Source: Actinomycetota bacterium | Lineage (GTDB): Bacteria > Actinomycetota > Thermoleophilia > Gaiellales > Gaiellaceae | Reading direction: 5' to 3' | DNA length: 52,455 nucleotides | Assembly (NCBI GenBank): GCA_003161615.1 | Contig: PMOB01000002.1 | Span: 1 to 52,455, forward strand | Shown here: in pieces, positions 27,177-34,630 of the stretch | Layout of the letters: each line of letters opens with the position of its first letter | Position numbering within the stretch: position 1 is the first letter of the stretch | Notes under the pieces: generated by a model | Seen by the model: only the letters and a program-made list of their open reading frames with translations | The model's database searches: none | Told to the model about the DNA's origin: nothing | Position numbers and translations under genes: made by a program

Positions 27177-27626
27177 CTACCCGCTGCGAACGCGGTGCAG
27201 CGTGCCGTTGCGCGCCCAGCCGCCCGCCCGCGGGGTGACCGAATCAATCACGTTGGCGCCGTCGCGCTGCAGGCAGTCGATATCGCCGCCGCGACAAGAC
27301 GCGCCTGAGGCCAAATGCCGGCGATAGTGGTGGTAGCCGTCGGAGATGTTGTGGAGGGTCAAGCTGCCGCGACAACTCGAACTGACCTTCCAGCTTCCGG
27401 CGGTCTGGCGTGCGTTCACGACGATCGTGATTCGTTCTCGGCGGACGCTTCCATTGACCGACCCGGTGAGCACGCCGGTCCACTTTCCGGTGAGGACGAC
27501 GCTCCCGTTCGCCCGCGTCGCGCGCGCAGTGCCGGGCGTAGCCGCGGAGCCGGCTGCCGCGGTCGCCGCGGCGAGCATCGCGATCACGAGAGAGACACGA
27601 ATCGTGCGGGCCAGAGTGAACTCCAT
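27177..27626 (-). CDS. Exported protein of unknown function
   Basis: The 149-residue protein has a signal peptide (about 1-30, SLVIAMLAAATAAAGSAA) and a mature beta-rich region with three Cys residues. I do not recognise a family. Its ATG shares one base with the stop of the FmdB-type gene (TGATG), so the two are translationally coupled. Confidence 0.7.
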   Translation of the reverse strand: MEFTLARTIRVSLVIAMLAAATAAAGSAATPGTARATRANGSVVLTGKWTGVLTGSVNGSVRRERITIVVNARQTAGSWKVSSSCRGSLTLHNISDGYHHYRRHLASGASCRGGDIDCLQRDGANVIDSVTPRAGGWARNGTLHRVRSG

Positions 27627-27910
27627 CAGTCGCCGCTCGCGGCGGTCTTCTTCTCCGCCGGCTTCGAATCGGTCTTCTTCTCCCCGCCCGACGACGAGCC
27701 GCCGTCGCCGCCGTCCGTCTTCGCCTTCTTCCCTTTGCCGTAGTCGGTCGTGTAGAAGCCGGAGCCCTTGTAGTGAATCGCGATCGGGTAGAGGACGACC
27801 TCGACAGGGGACGCGCCGCAGACGTCACAGCTCTCCGGCGGCGGCGCCGTCATCGACTGGAACCGCTCGAAAAGGTGGCCTTTCGGGCAGCGGTACTCGT
27901 AGATCGGCAC
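27626..27910 (-). CDS. FmdB-family zinc-ribbon protein
   Basis: The N-terminal half is a zinc ribbon of the FmdB/CxxC_CXXC_SSSS type: PIYEYRCPKGHLFERF and SCDVCGASPVEVVL. The usual first CxxC is CPKGH, so the first pair is Cys...His. The C-terminal half is low-complexity Lys/Asp/Gly/Ser. The family is described as a putative regulator of formamidase, but function is unproven. GTG start with TACCGT 7 bases upstream. Confidence 0.85.
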   Translation of the reverse strand: MPIYEYRCPKGHLFERFQSMTAPPPESCDVCGASPVEVVLYPIAIHYKGSGFYTTDYGKGKKAKTDGGDGGSSSGGEKKTDSKPAEKKTAASGD

Positions 27911-27917
27911 CTGTCTG

Positions 27918-27923
27918 ACGGTA
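27918..27923 (-). promoter_or_regulatory. -10 element of FmdB-family gene (TACCGT)
   Basis: TACCGT lies 7 bases before the GTG at 27910 and within the 14 bases separating it from the upstream gene. Confidence 0.55.
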
Positions 27924-27924
27924 C

Positions 27925-29562
27925 CTAGGAGGGCGGCGATTCCGCCGGAACCGCCTCGGTCTCGAGCGCCGCGCGCCTGAACACCGGGACGCGCACGCGC
28001 AGCCGCACCGGCGCGCTCGTCGGCACGAAGCGGGCGGCGGCGCCGACGACCGCGATTCCTCCCGCAAGCTCGTACGCGGCTGAGTCGTTGACCAGAAGCG
28101 AGGTGACGAGCGCGACGCCGAGGGCGAGCAGGAGGTCACGCGTCGCGCGTTGCTCCGCCCGCCGCCACACCACGGCGAACGTCGCCGCGAGCACCAGGAG
28201 GAGCGGCAGCACGAGCGTCCACGCGTGGAGCGCGGGCAGGTACGAGAGCGACCAGCGACTCTCGAGCGATGCGATCAACCCGGCGCCGTTGTTCGAAAAC
28301 GCGCTGCGCAGGTGATCCGGGCCTGCCTGCGCGAGCCCGCGCGAGACGACCCACAGGACGGTGACCGCCGCCGACGCGAGCAGGGTGAGGAAGCCAGTGA
28401 CGTTGAGCCGGAAGAGCCGCGCCCCGAGCACCGCGAGCGCGACGCCGAGGACGATCGCGCCGCCGCCGTCCGAGCCGATCCGGTTGTCCGTCATCACCAC
28501 GAGGCCGAAGATCCCGAACAGCGCGAAGCCGAGCAGGCCGAAGCGTCGGCGGGCGATAACGGCCCCGGCGAGCAGCGGCGCGAGCATCAGGGTCTCCAGC
28601 TGGTTGCCGATCCCCCAGAAGCGCGAGTTCTGGGTCGGCCCGAAGGGATTGATCGCCTGCCACTCCGGCCGCGTGACCATCACGAACGCGTACACCGCCA
28701 CGACTCCGCCGTAGAGCGCAAGGAGCGCGTTGTCATCGCGACAGAAGCGGGCGAGCGCGAACGCGAGGAGCGCCGTGCCTGCCGAGATCGCCGCGCAGAG
28801 CGCCACTTCGTTCGAGACCCCTCCGATCCCGAGCAGGAGGTTGACGACGAGAGCAGCCGGCACCGCCGTCATGGCCGCGCGCATTCCGAGCAGCGCGAGC
28901 GCGAGCAGCAGTCCCGCGAGGATGAAGAGCGCCGCGAACTTGAGCCGGTTGTTCGCTCCGATCTGCCTGTTGAGACCCGCCAAGCGCGAAAGTGGGTGAT
29001 CCGCCGCGGTCCACGAGAGCCCGTTCGGGTGGCCGGGAAGCGCAGTCGGCGCGATGTCGACGATCGAGACGAGCCCCGGGATGTCGGTCGTCGGCGACGT
29101 CAGCAGGCCGTGGAATCCCTGCCCGATCACGGCGATCCGGAACAGCCGGTCGTTCGCCGTCAGCCCACCATGCCCCGGGAGCTGGAGGACGATGCACATG
29201 CGGCAGTTGGGAACCCGCGCGCCCGTTCCCTTGTCCGTCGCAATCAGCGGCTTGCCGGGCGGCACTCCGCCAAGGCGCGCATTCACCTCCGCGCCACGGA
29301 CGAGCTCGGCGAGTGCGCGACGGCGGTTCGTCGTCGGCCCGAAGCCGGGGCGCAGGAGCCCGACCGCGCCACGCTGCGCGAGGGCGGCCCACGTGGTGTT
29401 CGTGACCCGGTCGAGCACGATGACGCGCCAGCGCGCGCCGAGCGGCTGTTGCCGCGCGGACGCGGCGCCGGGCGCGACGAGCGCCGCCACGACTGCCACA
29501 AGAATTGCGAGCAGGAGAACGAGACGTCCGGGCCGCACCATCAAGTGAGCATTCTCACGCAT
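27925..29562 (-). CDS. Polytopic membrane protein with large extracytoplasmic N-terminal domain
   Basis: The 545-residue protein has an N-terminal signal/anchor (about 12-36), an extracytoplasmic region of about 180 residues beginning RWRVIVLDRVTNTTWAALA, and roughly ten membrane helices from about 215 to 510. The N-terminal region resembles degenerate alkaline-phosphatase-like domains seen in actinobacterial membrane proteins, but catalytic metal ligands are not evident to me. Function is unknown. An alternative start is the Met seven codons later. Confidence 0.75.
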   Translation of the reverse strand: MRENAHLMVRPGRLVLLLAILVAVVAALVAPGAASARQQPLGARWRVIVLDRVTNTTWAALAQRGAVGLLRPGFGPTTNRRRALAELVRGAEVNARLGGVPPGKPLIATDKGTGARVPNCRMCIVLQLPGHGGLTANDRLFRIAVIGQGFHGLLTSPTTDIPGLVSIVDIAPTALPGHPNGLSWTAADHPLSRLAGLNRQIGANNRLKFAALFILAGLLLALALLGMRAAMTAVPAALVVNLLLGIGGVSNEVALCAAISAGTALLAFALARFCRDDNALLALYGGVVAVYAFVMVTRPEWQAINPFGPTQNSRFWGIGNQLETLMLAPLLAGAVIARRRFGLLGFALFGIFGLVVMTDNRIGSDGGGAIVLGVALAVLGARLFRLNVTGFLTLLASAAVTVLWVVSRGLAQAGPDHLRSAFSNNGAGLIASLESRWSLSYLPALHAWTLVLPLLLVLAATFAVVWRRAEQRATRDLLLALGVALVTSLLVNDSAAYELAGGIAVVGAAARFVPTSAPVRLRVRVPVFRRAALETEAVPAESPPS

Positions 29563-29583
29563 CTACGCCGCGAAACGGAAGGT

Positions 29584-29796
29584 TCACCGGTCGGCGTCTA
29601 CCGACGATTGCTCGAGCAGTTCCTCGAAGCACGGCGCTCCCTCGAAGGCGGCGAGACCCGCGGGACGGTCGAGGCGGTCTTCGCGCAGGCGCCGCAGCTT
29701 GCGCGCGCGGCGAGCGGTCGCGACCGCTGCCGAGGCGCCGACGACTCCGCCGATCAGGAAGTCCAAAGCTCTCCCGCGCTTGCCGTCTCCGTCCAT
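29584..29796 (-). CDS. Small single-helix membrane protein (70 aa)
   Basis: A short polar N-terminus precedes one hydrophobic glycine/alanine helix (FLIGGVVGASAAVATA) and a basic stretch RRARKLRRLRED. The frame is open from the ATG at 29796 and the composition is protein-like. It is 14 bases from the divergent PfkB kinase start and 21 bases before the large membrane-protein gene, which it may precede on one transcript. Confidence 0.6.
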   Translation of the reverse strand: MDGDGKRGRALDFLIGGVVGASAAVATARRARKLRRLREDRLDRPAGLAAFEGAPCFEELLEQSSVDADR

Positions 29797-29810
29797 GGGA
29801 CGATTGTGCC

Positions 29811-30641
29811 TTGCGCATCGCGACCCTCGGGGACGTATTGCTCGATGTGATCGTGCGGCTCGAGGAGCCGCTCGTTCCCGGGGCGGACGTGCGCGCTCAA
29901 ACGCGGGCCGGCGCCGGCGGTCAGGCGGCGAACGTCGCGGCGTGGGCGGCGGAGCTCGGCGCGGAGGCGCGGTGCATCGCGAAACGCGGCGACGATCCCG
30001 CGGGCGAGCTCGTCGCGCGGGAGCTCGCGTCGCACGGGGTCGAGCTCGTCGGGCCGGTGGCGGCCGGGCCAACGGGCATCGTCGTCTCAACGGTGGAGAC
30101 GAGCGAGCGCGCGCTCGCGTCCGATCGCGGCGTGGCCACGACTCTCGCGCCGGAAGAGCTCGACGCGGCCTGGCTCGCCTGCGACGTCCTCCATCTCTCG
30201 GGCTACGCGTTCGTCGAGGCGCCGATCGCCAATGCAGCGCTTCTCGCGGCGCGGCTCGCGCGCGAGGCGGGCGCGCAGGTGTCGGTCGACGTCGCGGCGT
30301 GGACGGAGATCCGCCGCTTCGGACCGGTCCGCTTCCGCGAGCTCCTCGACGAGCTCGCGCCCGACGTCCTCTTCGCGACCGAGGCGGAGTGGGAACTGCT
30401 GGGCGGCGCCTATCTCTCCGCGCCGACCGGCGTCCTGAAGCGCGGCCCGCGCGGCTGCAGCGTCTTCACCGCCGAGTCGAAGCTCGACTTCGCCGCCGTC
30501 GAGACGGAGGTCGTCGACCCGACCGGCGCCGGCGACGCGCTCGCCGCGGGCTTCCTGTTGGGAGGCTCGCTGGAGGAGGCGGCGCGGCGCGGGCTCGAGG
30601 CCGCCGCCCGCTGCGTCGCCAAAGTAGGTTCGTTCCCGTGA
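29811..30641 (+). CDS. psuK: PfkB-family kinase, probable pseudouridine kinase
   Basis: The ribokinase-fold protein (276 residues) carries the N-terminal AGAGGQAANVAAWAAELG and the C-terminal DPTGAGDALAAGFLLGG with the catalytic Asp. Specificity is inferred from context: it heads a translationally coupled operon with psuG. PsuK would phosphorylate pseudouridine to its 5'-phosphate for PsuG. The start is a TTG at 29811; no ATG or GTG fits before the conserved IATLGDVLLDV strand. Confidence 0.8.
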   Translation: MRIATLGDVLLDVIVRLEEPLVPGADVRAQTRAGAGGQAANVAAWAAELGAEARCIAKRGDDPAGELVARELASHGVELVGPVAAGPTGIVVSTVETSERALASDRGVATTLAPEELDAAWLACDVLHLSGYAFVEAPIANAALLAARLAREAGAQVSVDVAAWTEIRRFGPVRFRELLDELAPDVLFATEAEWELLGGAYLSAPTGVLKRGPRGCSVFTAESKLDFAAVETEVVDPTGAGDALAAGFLLGGSLEEAARRGLEAAARCVAKVGSFP

Positions 30642-31072
30642 ACGTCGAGCCGCTGACGGACAGGCACGCCGCGGAGATCGCCGAGTGGCGGTACGAGTTC
30701 CCGTACGAGTGGTACGACACGTCGACCGACCCGCGCCGCGTCGAGCTGTTCGCGAACCCGGCGCGCCGCACGCACCTGCGCGCGGTCGTCGACGAGGCCG
30801 GCGAGCTCGTCGGCTTCTTCAACTTCGTCCCCGAGGGACACGAGGTACGGCTCGGGCTCGGGATGCGACCGGATCTGACCGGACGCGGGCTGGCGCAGCC
30901 GTTCATCGAAGCCGCCCTCGACTACGCGCGGCGCGAGTGGCGGCCGCGGCTCTTCCGGCTCTGGGTTGCGCGCTGGAACGAGCGGGCACTGCGGGCCTAC
31001 CGGCGCGCCGGCTTCCGCGAGGTCGCTCCCGCCGAGGAGAGCCGCTTCGTCGAGATGGAGCGCCCCGCATGA
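30638..31072 (+). CDS. GNAT-family N-acetyltransferase
   Basis: The 144-residue protein is a GNAT fold with the acetyl-CoA loop RPDLTGRGLAQPFIEAAL and a late NERALRAYRRAGF. The GTG start overlaps the psuK stop (GTGA) and its stop overlaps the psuG start (ATGA). It is therefore built into the pseudouridine operon, where an acetyltransferase has no standard role. Substrate unknown. Confidence 0.87.
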   Translation: MNVEPLTDRHAAEIAEWRYEFPYEWYDTSTDPRRVELFANPARRTHLRAVVDEAGELVGFFNFVPEGHEVRLGLGMRPDLTGRGLAQPFIEAALDYARREWRPRLFRLWVARWNERALRAYRRAGFREVAPAEESRFVEMERPA

Positions 31073-31950
31073 TCCGCGTCGGCGACGAGATACGCGAGAC
31101 CCTCGCGAGCGGCGGCGCCGTCGTCGCGCTGGAGACGACGCTCGTCGCGCATGGCTTCCCGCCCGGCGAGGGCGTCGCCGTGGGGCTCGCCTCAGAGCTG
31201 CAGGTGCGCGCCGCCGGAGCCGTCCCGGCGACGGTCGGCGTCCTCGACGGCGAGGTGCGTGTCGGGCTGACGGAGGCTGAGCTCGCGCGCTTCGACGTCT
31301 CCGCCCGCAAGGCCGGGCCGCGCGACCTCGCCGCAGCTGCGGTGCAGGGAGCTGTCGGCGCGACGACGGTCGGCGCCACGCTCGCGGTCGCGCGCGCGAC
31401 CGGGATCCGCTTCATGGCAACCGGCGGCAGCGGCGGCGTCCACCGCGGCTTCCCGCATCCGCCCGACGTCTCCGCCGACCTCGGCGAGCTGGCGCGGACG
31501 CCCGCGCTCGTCGTCTCGGCCGGCGTCAAGTCGCTCCTCGACGTCCCGGCCACAGCCGAGCTGCTCGAGACGCTTGGCGTGCCGGTGCTCGGCTTCCGCG
31601 TCGACACGCTGCCGCTCTTCTACGGCGCCGCGGGAGGGCCGCCGGTGTCGGCGCGCGTCGAGTCGGCGGAGGAGGCCGCGCGCGTCGCGGCGGCGCACTG
31701 GGAGCTCGGCGGCGCGGGGCTGCTCCTCGGCCGCCCGCCCGACGAGCCGCTCGAGGACGTCGAGCCGCTGATCGAGGCTGCGCTGCGCGCAGCTGAGGCC
31801 GAAGGCGTCTCCGGCCAGGCCGTGACGCCGTTCGTCCTCTCCTATCTCCATCGGGAGAGCGGCGGCCGGACGCAGGAGGCGAACCGCGCGCTCATCGCCC
31901 AGAACGCGCGTCTTGCCGGCGAGATCGCGGTCGCCAGTACCCTCCTCTGA
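31069..31950 (+). CDS. psuG: Pseudouridine-5'-phosphate glycosidase
   Basis: Cleaves pseudouridine 5'-phosphate to uracil and ribose 5-phosphate, breaking a C-C glycosidic bond. The 293-residue protein shows VVALETTLVAHGFPPGEG, ARKAGPRDLAAAA, TTVGATLAVARATGIRFMAT, GGVHRG, SAGVKSLLDVPATAELLET and GFRVDTLPLFY, as expected for the family. Coupled at both ends (ATGA before, TGATG after). Confidence 0.95.
   Translation: MIRVGDEIRETLASGGAVVALETTLVAHGFPPGEGVAVGLASELQVRAAGAVPATVGVLDGEVRVGLTEAELARFDVSARKAGPRDLAAAAVQGAVGATTVGATLAVARATGIRFMATGGSGGVHRGFPHPPDVSADLGELARTPALVVSAGVKSLLDVPATAELLETLGVPVLGFRVDTLPLFYGAAGGPPVSARVESAEEAARVAAAHWELGGAGLLLGRPPDEPLEDVEPLIEAALRAAEAEGVSGQAVTPFVLSYLHRESGGRTQEANRALIAQNARLAGEIAVASTLL
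31938..31943 (+). promoter_or_regulatory. Internal -10 element before the 81-aa gene (TACCCT)
   Basis: TACCCT lies 6 bases before the ATG at 31950, inside the psuG 3' end. Confidence 0.4.
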
Positions 31951-32195
31951 TGGCTCGCGGCTACCTCGAAGGCCCCGCCGCCGAGGAGGCGCAAAGGCGG
32001 CTGGACGAGCTTGCGCGCGGTGTCGCCGACGAGCCCGCCGCCGACCTGCAAGCCGCCGTTTACGGCTGTACGGAGGACGATCCCGAGCCGCACTTCCTCG
32101 GCTGGCTCGGCGAGGTCGACCCGGACGAGCTGTTCGCGTCGGGCGCCGCCTGGGGCGTCACCGTCCGGCGGACGGCGACCGCCGCCGCTAGCTGA
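31950..32195 (+). CDS. Small acidic protein of unknown function (81 aa)
   Basis: A soluble acidic protein with no motif I recognise, containing a single Cys and EPHFLGWLGEVDPDELFA. Its ATG shares one base with the psuG stop. A TACCCT hexamer 6 bases before it could also drive it separately. The end overlaps the convergent GYD gene by 8 bases. Confidence 0.65.
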   Translation: MARGYLEGPAAEEAQRRLDELARGVADEPAADLQAAVYGCTEDDPEPHFLGWLGEVDPDELFASGAAWGVTVRRTATAAAS

Positions 32196-32472
32196 TCGAG
32201 GCGACGAACTCGTCGATCGAGAGCGCCGGCAACGTGTGGACGCGCGTCGAGCCGCGCGCGCCGAGTGCGACCGAGACCTTCGCGACGGTCGCCGTGTCGG
32301 GCGCCTCGACGACGTTGACGAAGTCCCACTCGCCGAGCGTCGCCCACTGGTGGAGCACCTTGGCGCCGAGCTCCTCGACGTCCCGGTTGACCTCGGTCAG
32401 CCGCCCCGGATTGCTCTGGAGTGTCTGCACGCCCTGCTGCGAGAGGCGCGAGAGAAGGATGTAGATCGGCAT
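32188..32472 (-). CDS. GYD domain protein
   Basis: The 94-residue protein begins MPIYILLSRLSQQGVQTLQS and contains WATLGEWDFVNVVEAPDTAT, the GYD-family dimeric alpha-beta barrel pattern (GYD here reads GEWD). Function of the family is unknown. TAGGCT 7 bases upstream supports the ATG at 32472. Confidence 0.85.
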   Translation of the reverse strand: MPIYILLSRLSQQGVQTLQSNPGRLTEVNRDVEELGAKVLHQWATLGEWDFVNVVEAPDTATVAKVSVALGARGSTRVHTLPALSIDEFVASIS

Positions 32473-32479
32473 GGGCCGG

Positions 32480-32485
32480 AGCCTA
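32480..32485 (-). promoter_or_regulatory. -10 element of GYD gene (TAGGCT)
   Basis: TAGGCT lies 7 bases before the ATG at 32472; its TAG is also the stop codon of the upstream membrane-protein gene. Confidence 0.5.
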
Positions 32486-33130
32486 TTCGACTCGCGCCGC
32501 TTGATCCACGTAGAGCAACGCGGCGCCGATGAAGAGGAGCGGTTGCACGACGACACTCGAGAGGAAGTACGCCACCCACTCCGTCGCGTTGCCGAAGCCG
32601 CGCAAGATGAACGCGAGCATCGCCTGCGTGAGAAAGGCGACGACGGCGAGCGTGATCAGAGAGCCGATCTGATGGACGAAGTCCGCGCGCGCCAGCCGCC
32701 AGGCGCGTGCGACGGCGCCTCGTAGCGGAACGTCCTCGACGACGAGAACCGGCACCAGGAGCGCGAGCAGAGCGAGCCAAACGAGGCCGGGCAGGATGTA
32801 CACGCGCACCGCGAGGATCGATCCGGCCGCGAAGACGACCCAGCCGGCGAGCCAGGCAACGGCGAGCCGCTCCCGCGAAGCGTGGCTGCCAAGCACGAGC
32901 ACACTGGCGTACACGTAGGCAGCGCTGAGCAGGGCGCCGAATACCGTCGGCAAGAGGATGAATTCCGTCCGCCGCGAGACCGCGGCACCAACCACTACGG
33001 TCGTCGCCGGAGCCAGCCCGAGGGCGAGCGACGCCCAGAAGTTCTCGCCGTAGAAGCGGACCGTCTCGGCGACAAGCTGTCCGATCGTCCGCTCCGCGGG
33101 CGGCAACGCGACAGGACGCGAGTCAGCCAC
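32483..33130 (-). CDS. Polytopic membrane protein of unknown function
   Basis: The 215-residue protein has about five hydrophobic helices after a cytoplasmic segment RTIGQLVAETVRFYGENFWA. This opening and the central PLRGAVARAWRLAR resemble the DUF975/glycerophosphoryl-diester-type membrane domain family, but I cannot assign it firmly. GTG start at 33130 has TACTCT 7 bases upstream, sharing bases with the divergent promoter. Confidence 0.72.
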   Translation of the reverse strand: MADSRPVALPPAERTIGQLVAETVRFYGENFWASLALGLAPATTVVVGAAVSRRTEFILLPTVFGALLSAAYVYASVLVLGSHASRERLAVAWLAGWVVFAAGSILAVRVYILPGLVWLALLALLVPVLVVEDVPLRGAVARAWRLARADFVHQIGSLITLAVVAFLTQAMLAFILRGFGNATEWVAYFLSSVVVQPLLFIGAALLYVDQAARVE

Positions 33131-33137
33131 GGCGCGG

Positions 33138-33147
33138 AGAGTACAGT
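33138..33147. promoter_or_regulatory. Overlapping divergent -10 elements
   Basis: AGAGTACAGT contains TACTCT read on the minus strand (7 bases from GTG 33130) and TACAGT on the plus strand (6 bases from GTG 33154). The two -10 hexamers share the central TA. Confidence 0.55.
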
Positions 33148-33153
33148 CGCCTC

Positions 33154-33549
33154 GTGGGCTATCACGTCGTCCAGGCGAGCGATCTGGAGTGGGAGGAGCG
33201 GCCCGGCCACGAAGGCCAGGCGCCGCGGCACGCAGCCGACCTCACAGGCCCGGCGCAGATGACGGAGTCGCGCGCACGGATGTGGCGCTATCCCGCCCAC
33301 GTGCGCGGCCACCGCCACCTCGATCCAGATCAGGAGGAGGTCTTCGTCCCGCTCAGCGGCACGCTGACGATGCTGCTCGGCGAGCCGTGGGAGCGCGTCG
33401 ACGTCGAGCCGGGTGGAGTGGTCGTCGTCCACCAGGGAACGCCGCTCCAGCCGCGCAACGAGACCAGCGAGGAGATCCTCTTCCTCGCCTACGGCGCGCC
33501 GAGCGAGCACGGCAACGCCGAGTTCCTAGAGGACGTCGAGACGCTTTAG
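33154..33549 (+). CDS. Cupin domain protein
   Basis: The 131-residue single-cupin protein shows HVRGHRHLDPDQEEVFVPLSG (His, His, Glu metal ligands) and PLQPRNETSEE in the second motif, where the ligand His is not obvious. Function is unknown; small cupins are often sensors or isomerases. GTG start with TACAGT 6 bases upstream. The end overlaps the convergent nucleosidase gene by 24 bases. Confidence 0.83.
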   Translation: MGYHVVQASDLEWEERPGHEGQAPRHAADLTGPAQMTESRARMWRYPAHVRGHRHLDPDQEEVFVPLSGTLTMLLGEPWERVDVEPGGVVVVHQGTPLQPRNETSEEILFLAYGAPSEHGNAEFLEDVETL

Positions 33550-34059
33550 CGCGTCGGCGAGCGCCGCGAAGGCGTCGTCGAACCTCCACTTCGTGCGGTC
33601 CGGCTCGGCGGGCGAGTTCGAGATCGCGCGCAGCTCGACCGCCGGAACCCCGGCGAGCTCGCAGGCGCGAAGGACGCCGAAGCCCTCCATCGCCTCGACG
33701 TCGTAGCCACTGCCGCCGCCGACCCTGCCGCAGGTCGCGATCGGAAGGACAAGCGCCTCGGGCAGCGCGGCGCGCAGCCGCTCCAGCAATGCAGCGTCGG
33801 GATGGGCGCGCTCGACGCGCGGCAGCGTCGAGCCGGGGTCGATCACGTCGCAGTAGACCGCCTCGCTGCCGAGCACGAGCGCCGGAGGCTCGATCCCGTG
33901 CGCACCGGCGATGCCGACGTGGAGGACGGCGTCGGGCCGCCGCTCTTCGATCGCCCGCGCGGTCTGGAGCGCCGCCTCGACCGGCCCGATCCCACAACAG
34001 AAGGTGTCCGCTCCGTCGAGGAGCGCGAGTTCCCGCTGCGTTGCGGCGACGACGAGCAT
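33526..34059 (-). CDS. mqnB: Nucleosidase, probable futalosine hydrolase
   Basis: A phosphorylase-superfamily protein of 177 residues with GIGPVEAALQTARAI, HVGIAGAHG, the catalytic-type VEAMEGFGVLRACEL and ELRAISNSPAEPDRTKW. The Trp after the ISN segment favours futalosine hydrolase of the menaquinone futalosine pathway over MTA/SAH nucleosidase. It is short for the family. No other mqn genes are nearby. TAGCGT 7 bases before the ATG. Confidence 0.72.
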   Translation of the reverse strand: MLVVAATQRELALLDGADTFCCGIGPVEAALQTARAIEERRPDAVLHVGIAGAHGIEPPALVLGSEAVYCDVIDPGSTLPRVERAHPDAALLERLRAALPEALVLPIATCGRVGGGSGYDVEAMEGFGVLRACELAGVPAVELRAISNSPAEPDRTKWRFDDAFAALADALKRLDVL

Positions 34060-34066
34060 CGCCGCA

Positions 34067-34072
34067 ACGCTA
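34067..34072 (-). promoter_or_regulatory. -10 element of mqnB-like gene (TAGCGT)
   Basis: TAGCGT lies 7 bases before the ATG at 34059; leaderless spacing. Confidence 0.55.
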
Positions 34073-34090
34073 ACGGGAACGGAGTTCAGC

Positions 34091-34588
34091 TCAGCTTGCC
34101 GTGACGGTGCACGTGTCGTTGCCGCCGAGCAGGTCGCCCGGCTTTACGGGACCGCCGCCGTCGACCGGCCGGAAGCCGTCCGTAATCGCATGGGTGATGT
34201 CTCCGCTCCACACGAGGGTCACCGAGTCACCCGACTGCAGCGTGATCCCTGTGGGATAGAGCCAGGTGATGATGTACCCGTCCGCCGGGTTGAAGACGGT
34301 CGTGGTGGGCGCGAGCGCGCTCCAGTAGCTCATCGGATCCGCGATCGGAGCCCCGTCTACCGACGCGTTCAGGTCAAGTGCGCTCTCGAACAGATTCTCG
34401 AGTCCTACTGTTCGCGTGATCCAGGAGATCTTGAACGAGATCGTGCTGCCGGCCGGAACCGACATTTGGCCGCCGTGCACGAGCGTACAAGCGGCGATGT
34501 TGATCGTGGTCGGTGTATCCGCCGCCGACGCGCCGGTGAAGACCGCTGCCGCGACAAGCGCGGCGCAAACCACCAACAGCTTCCGCAT
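34091..34588 (-). CDS. Exported protein of unknown function
   Basis: A clear signal peptide ([21 protein letters not shown]) precedes a 140-residue beta-rich mature part with two Cys that could pair. No family is recognised. Unlike most neighbours it has a leader with purine-rich Shine-Dalgarno-like stretches (AAAGGGGA, GGGGAA) before the ATG. It lies downstream of clpB with a 42-base gap and could be read from its operon. Confidence 0.72.
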   Translation of the reverse strand: MRKLLVVCAALVAAAVFTGASAADTPTTINIAACTLVHGGQMSVPAGSTISFKISWITRTVGLENLFESALDLNASVDGAPIADPMSYWSALAPTTTVFNPADGYIITWLYPTGITLQSGDSVTLVWSGDITHAITDGFRPVDGGGPVKPGDLLGGNDTCTVTAS

Positions 34589-34630
34589 TTCCCCAGTCCC
34601 CTTTCTCGGATCCCCCCGAGGACTGCGACC

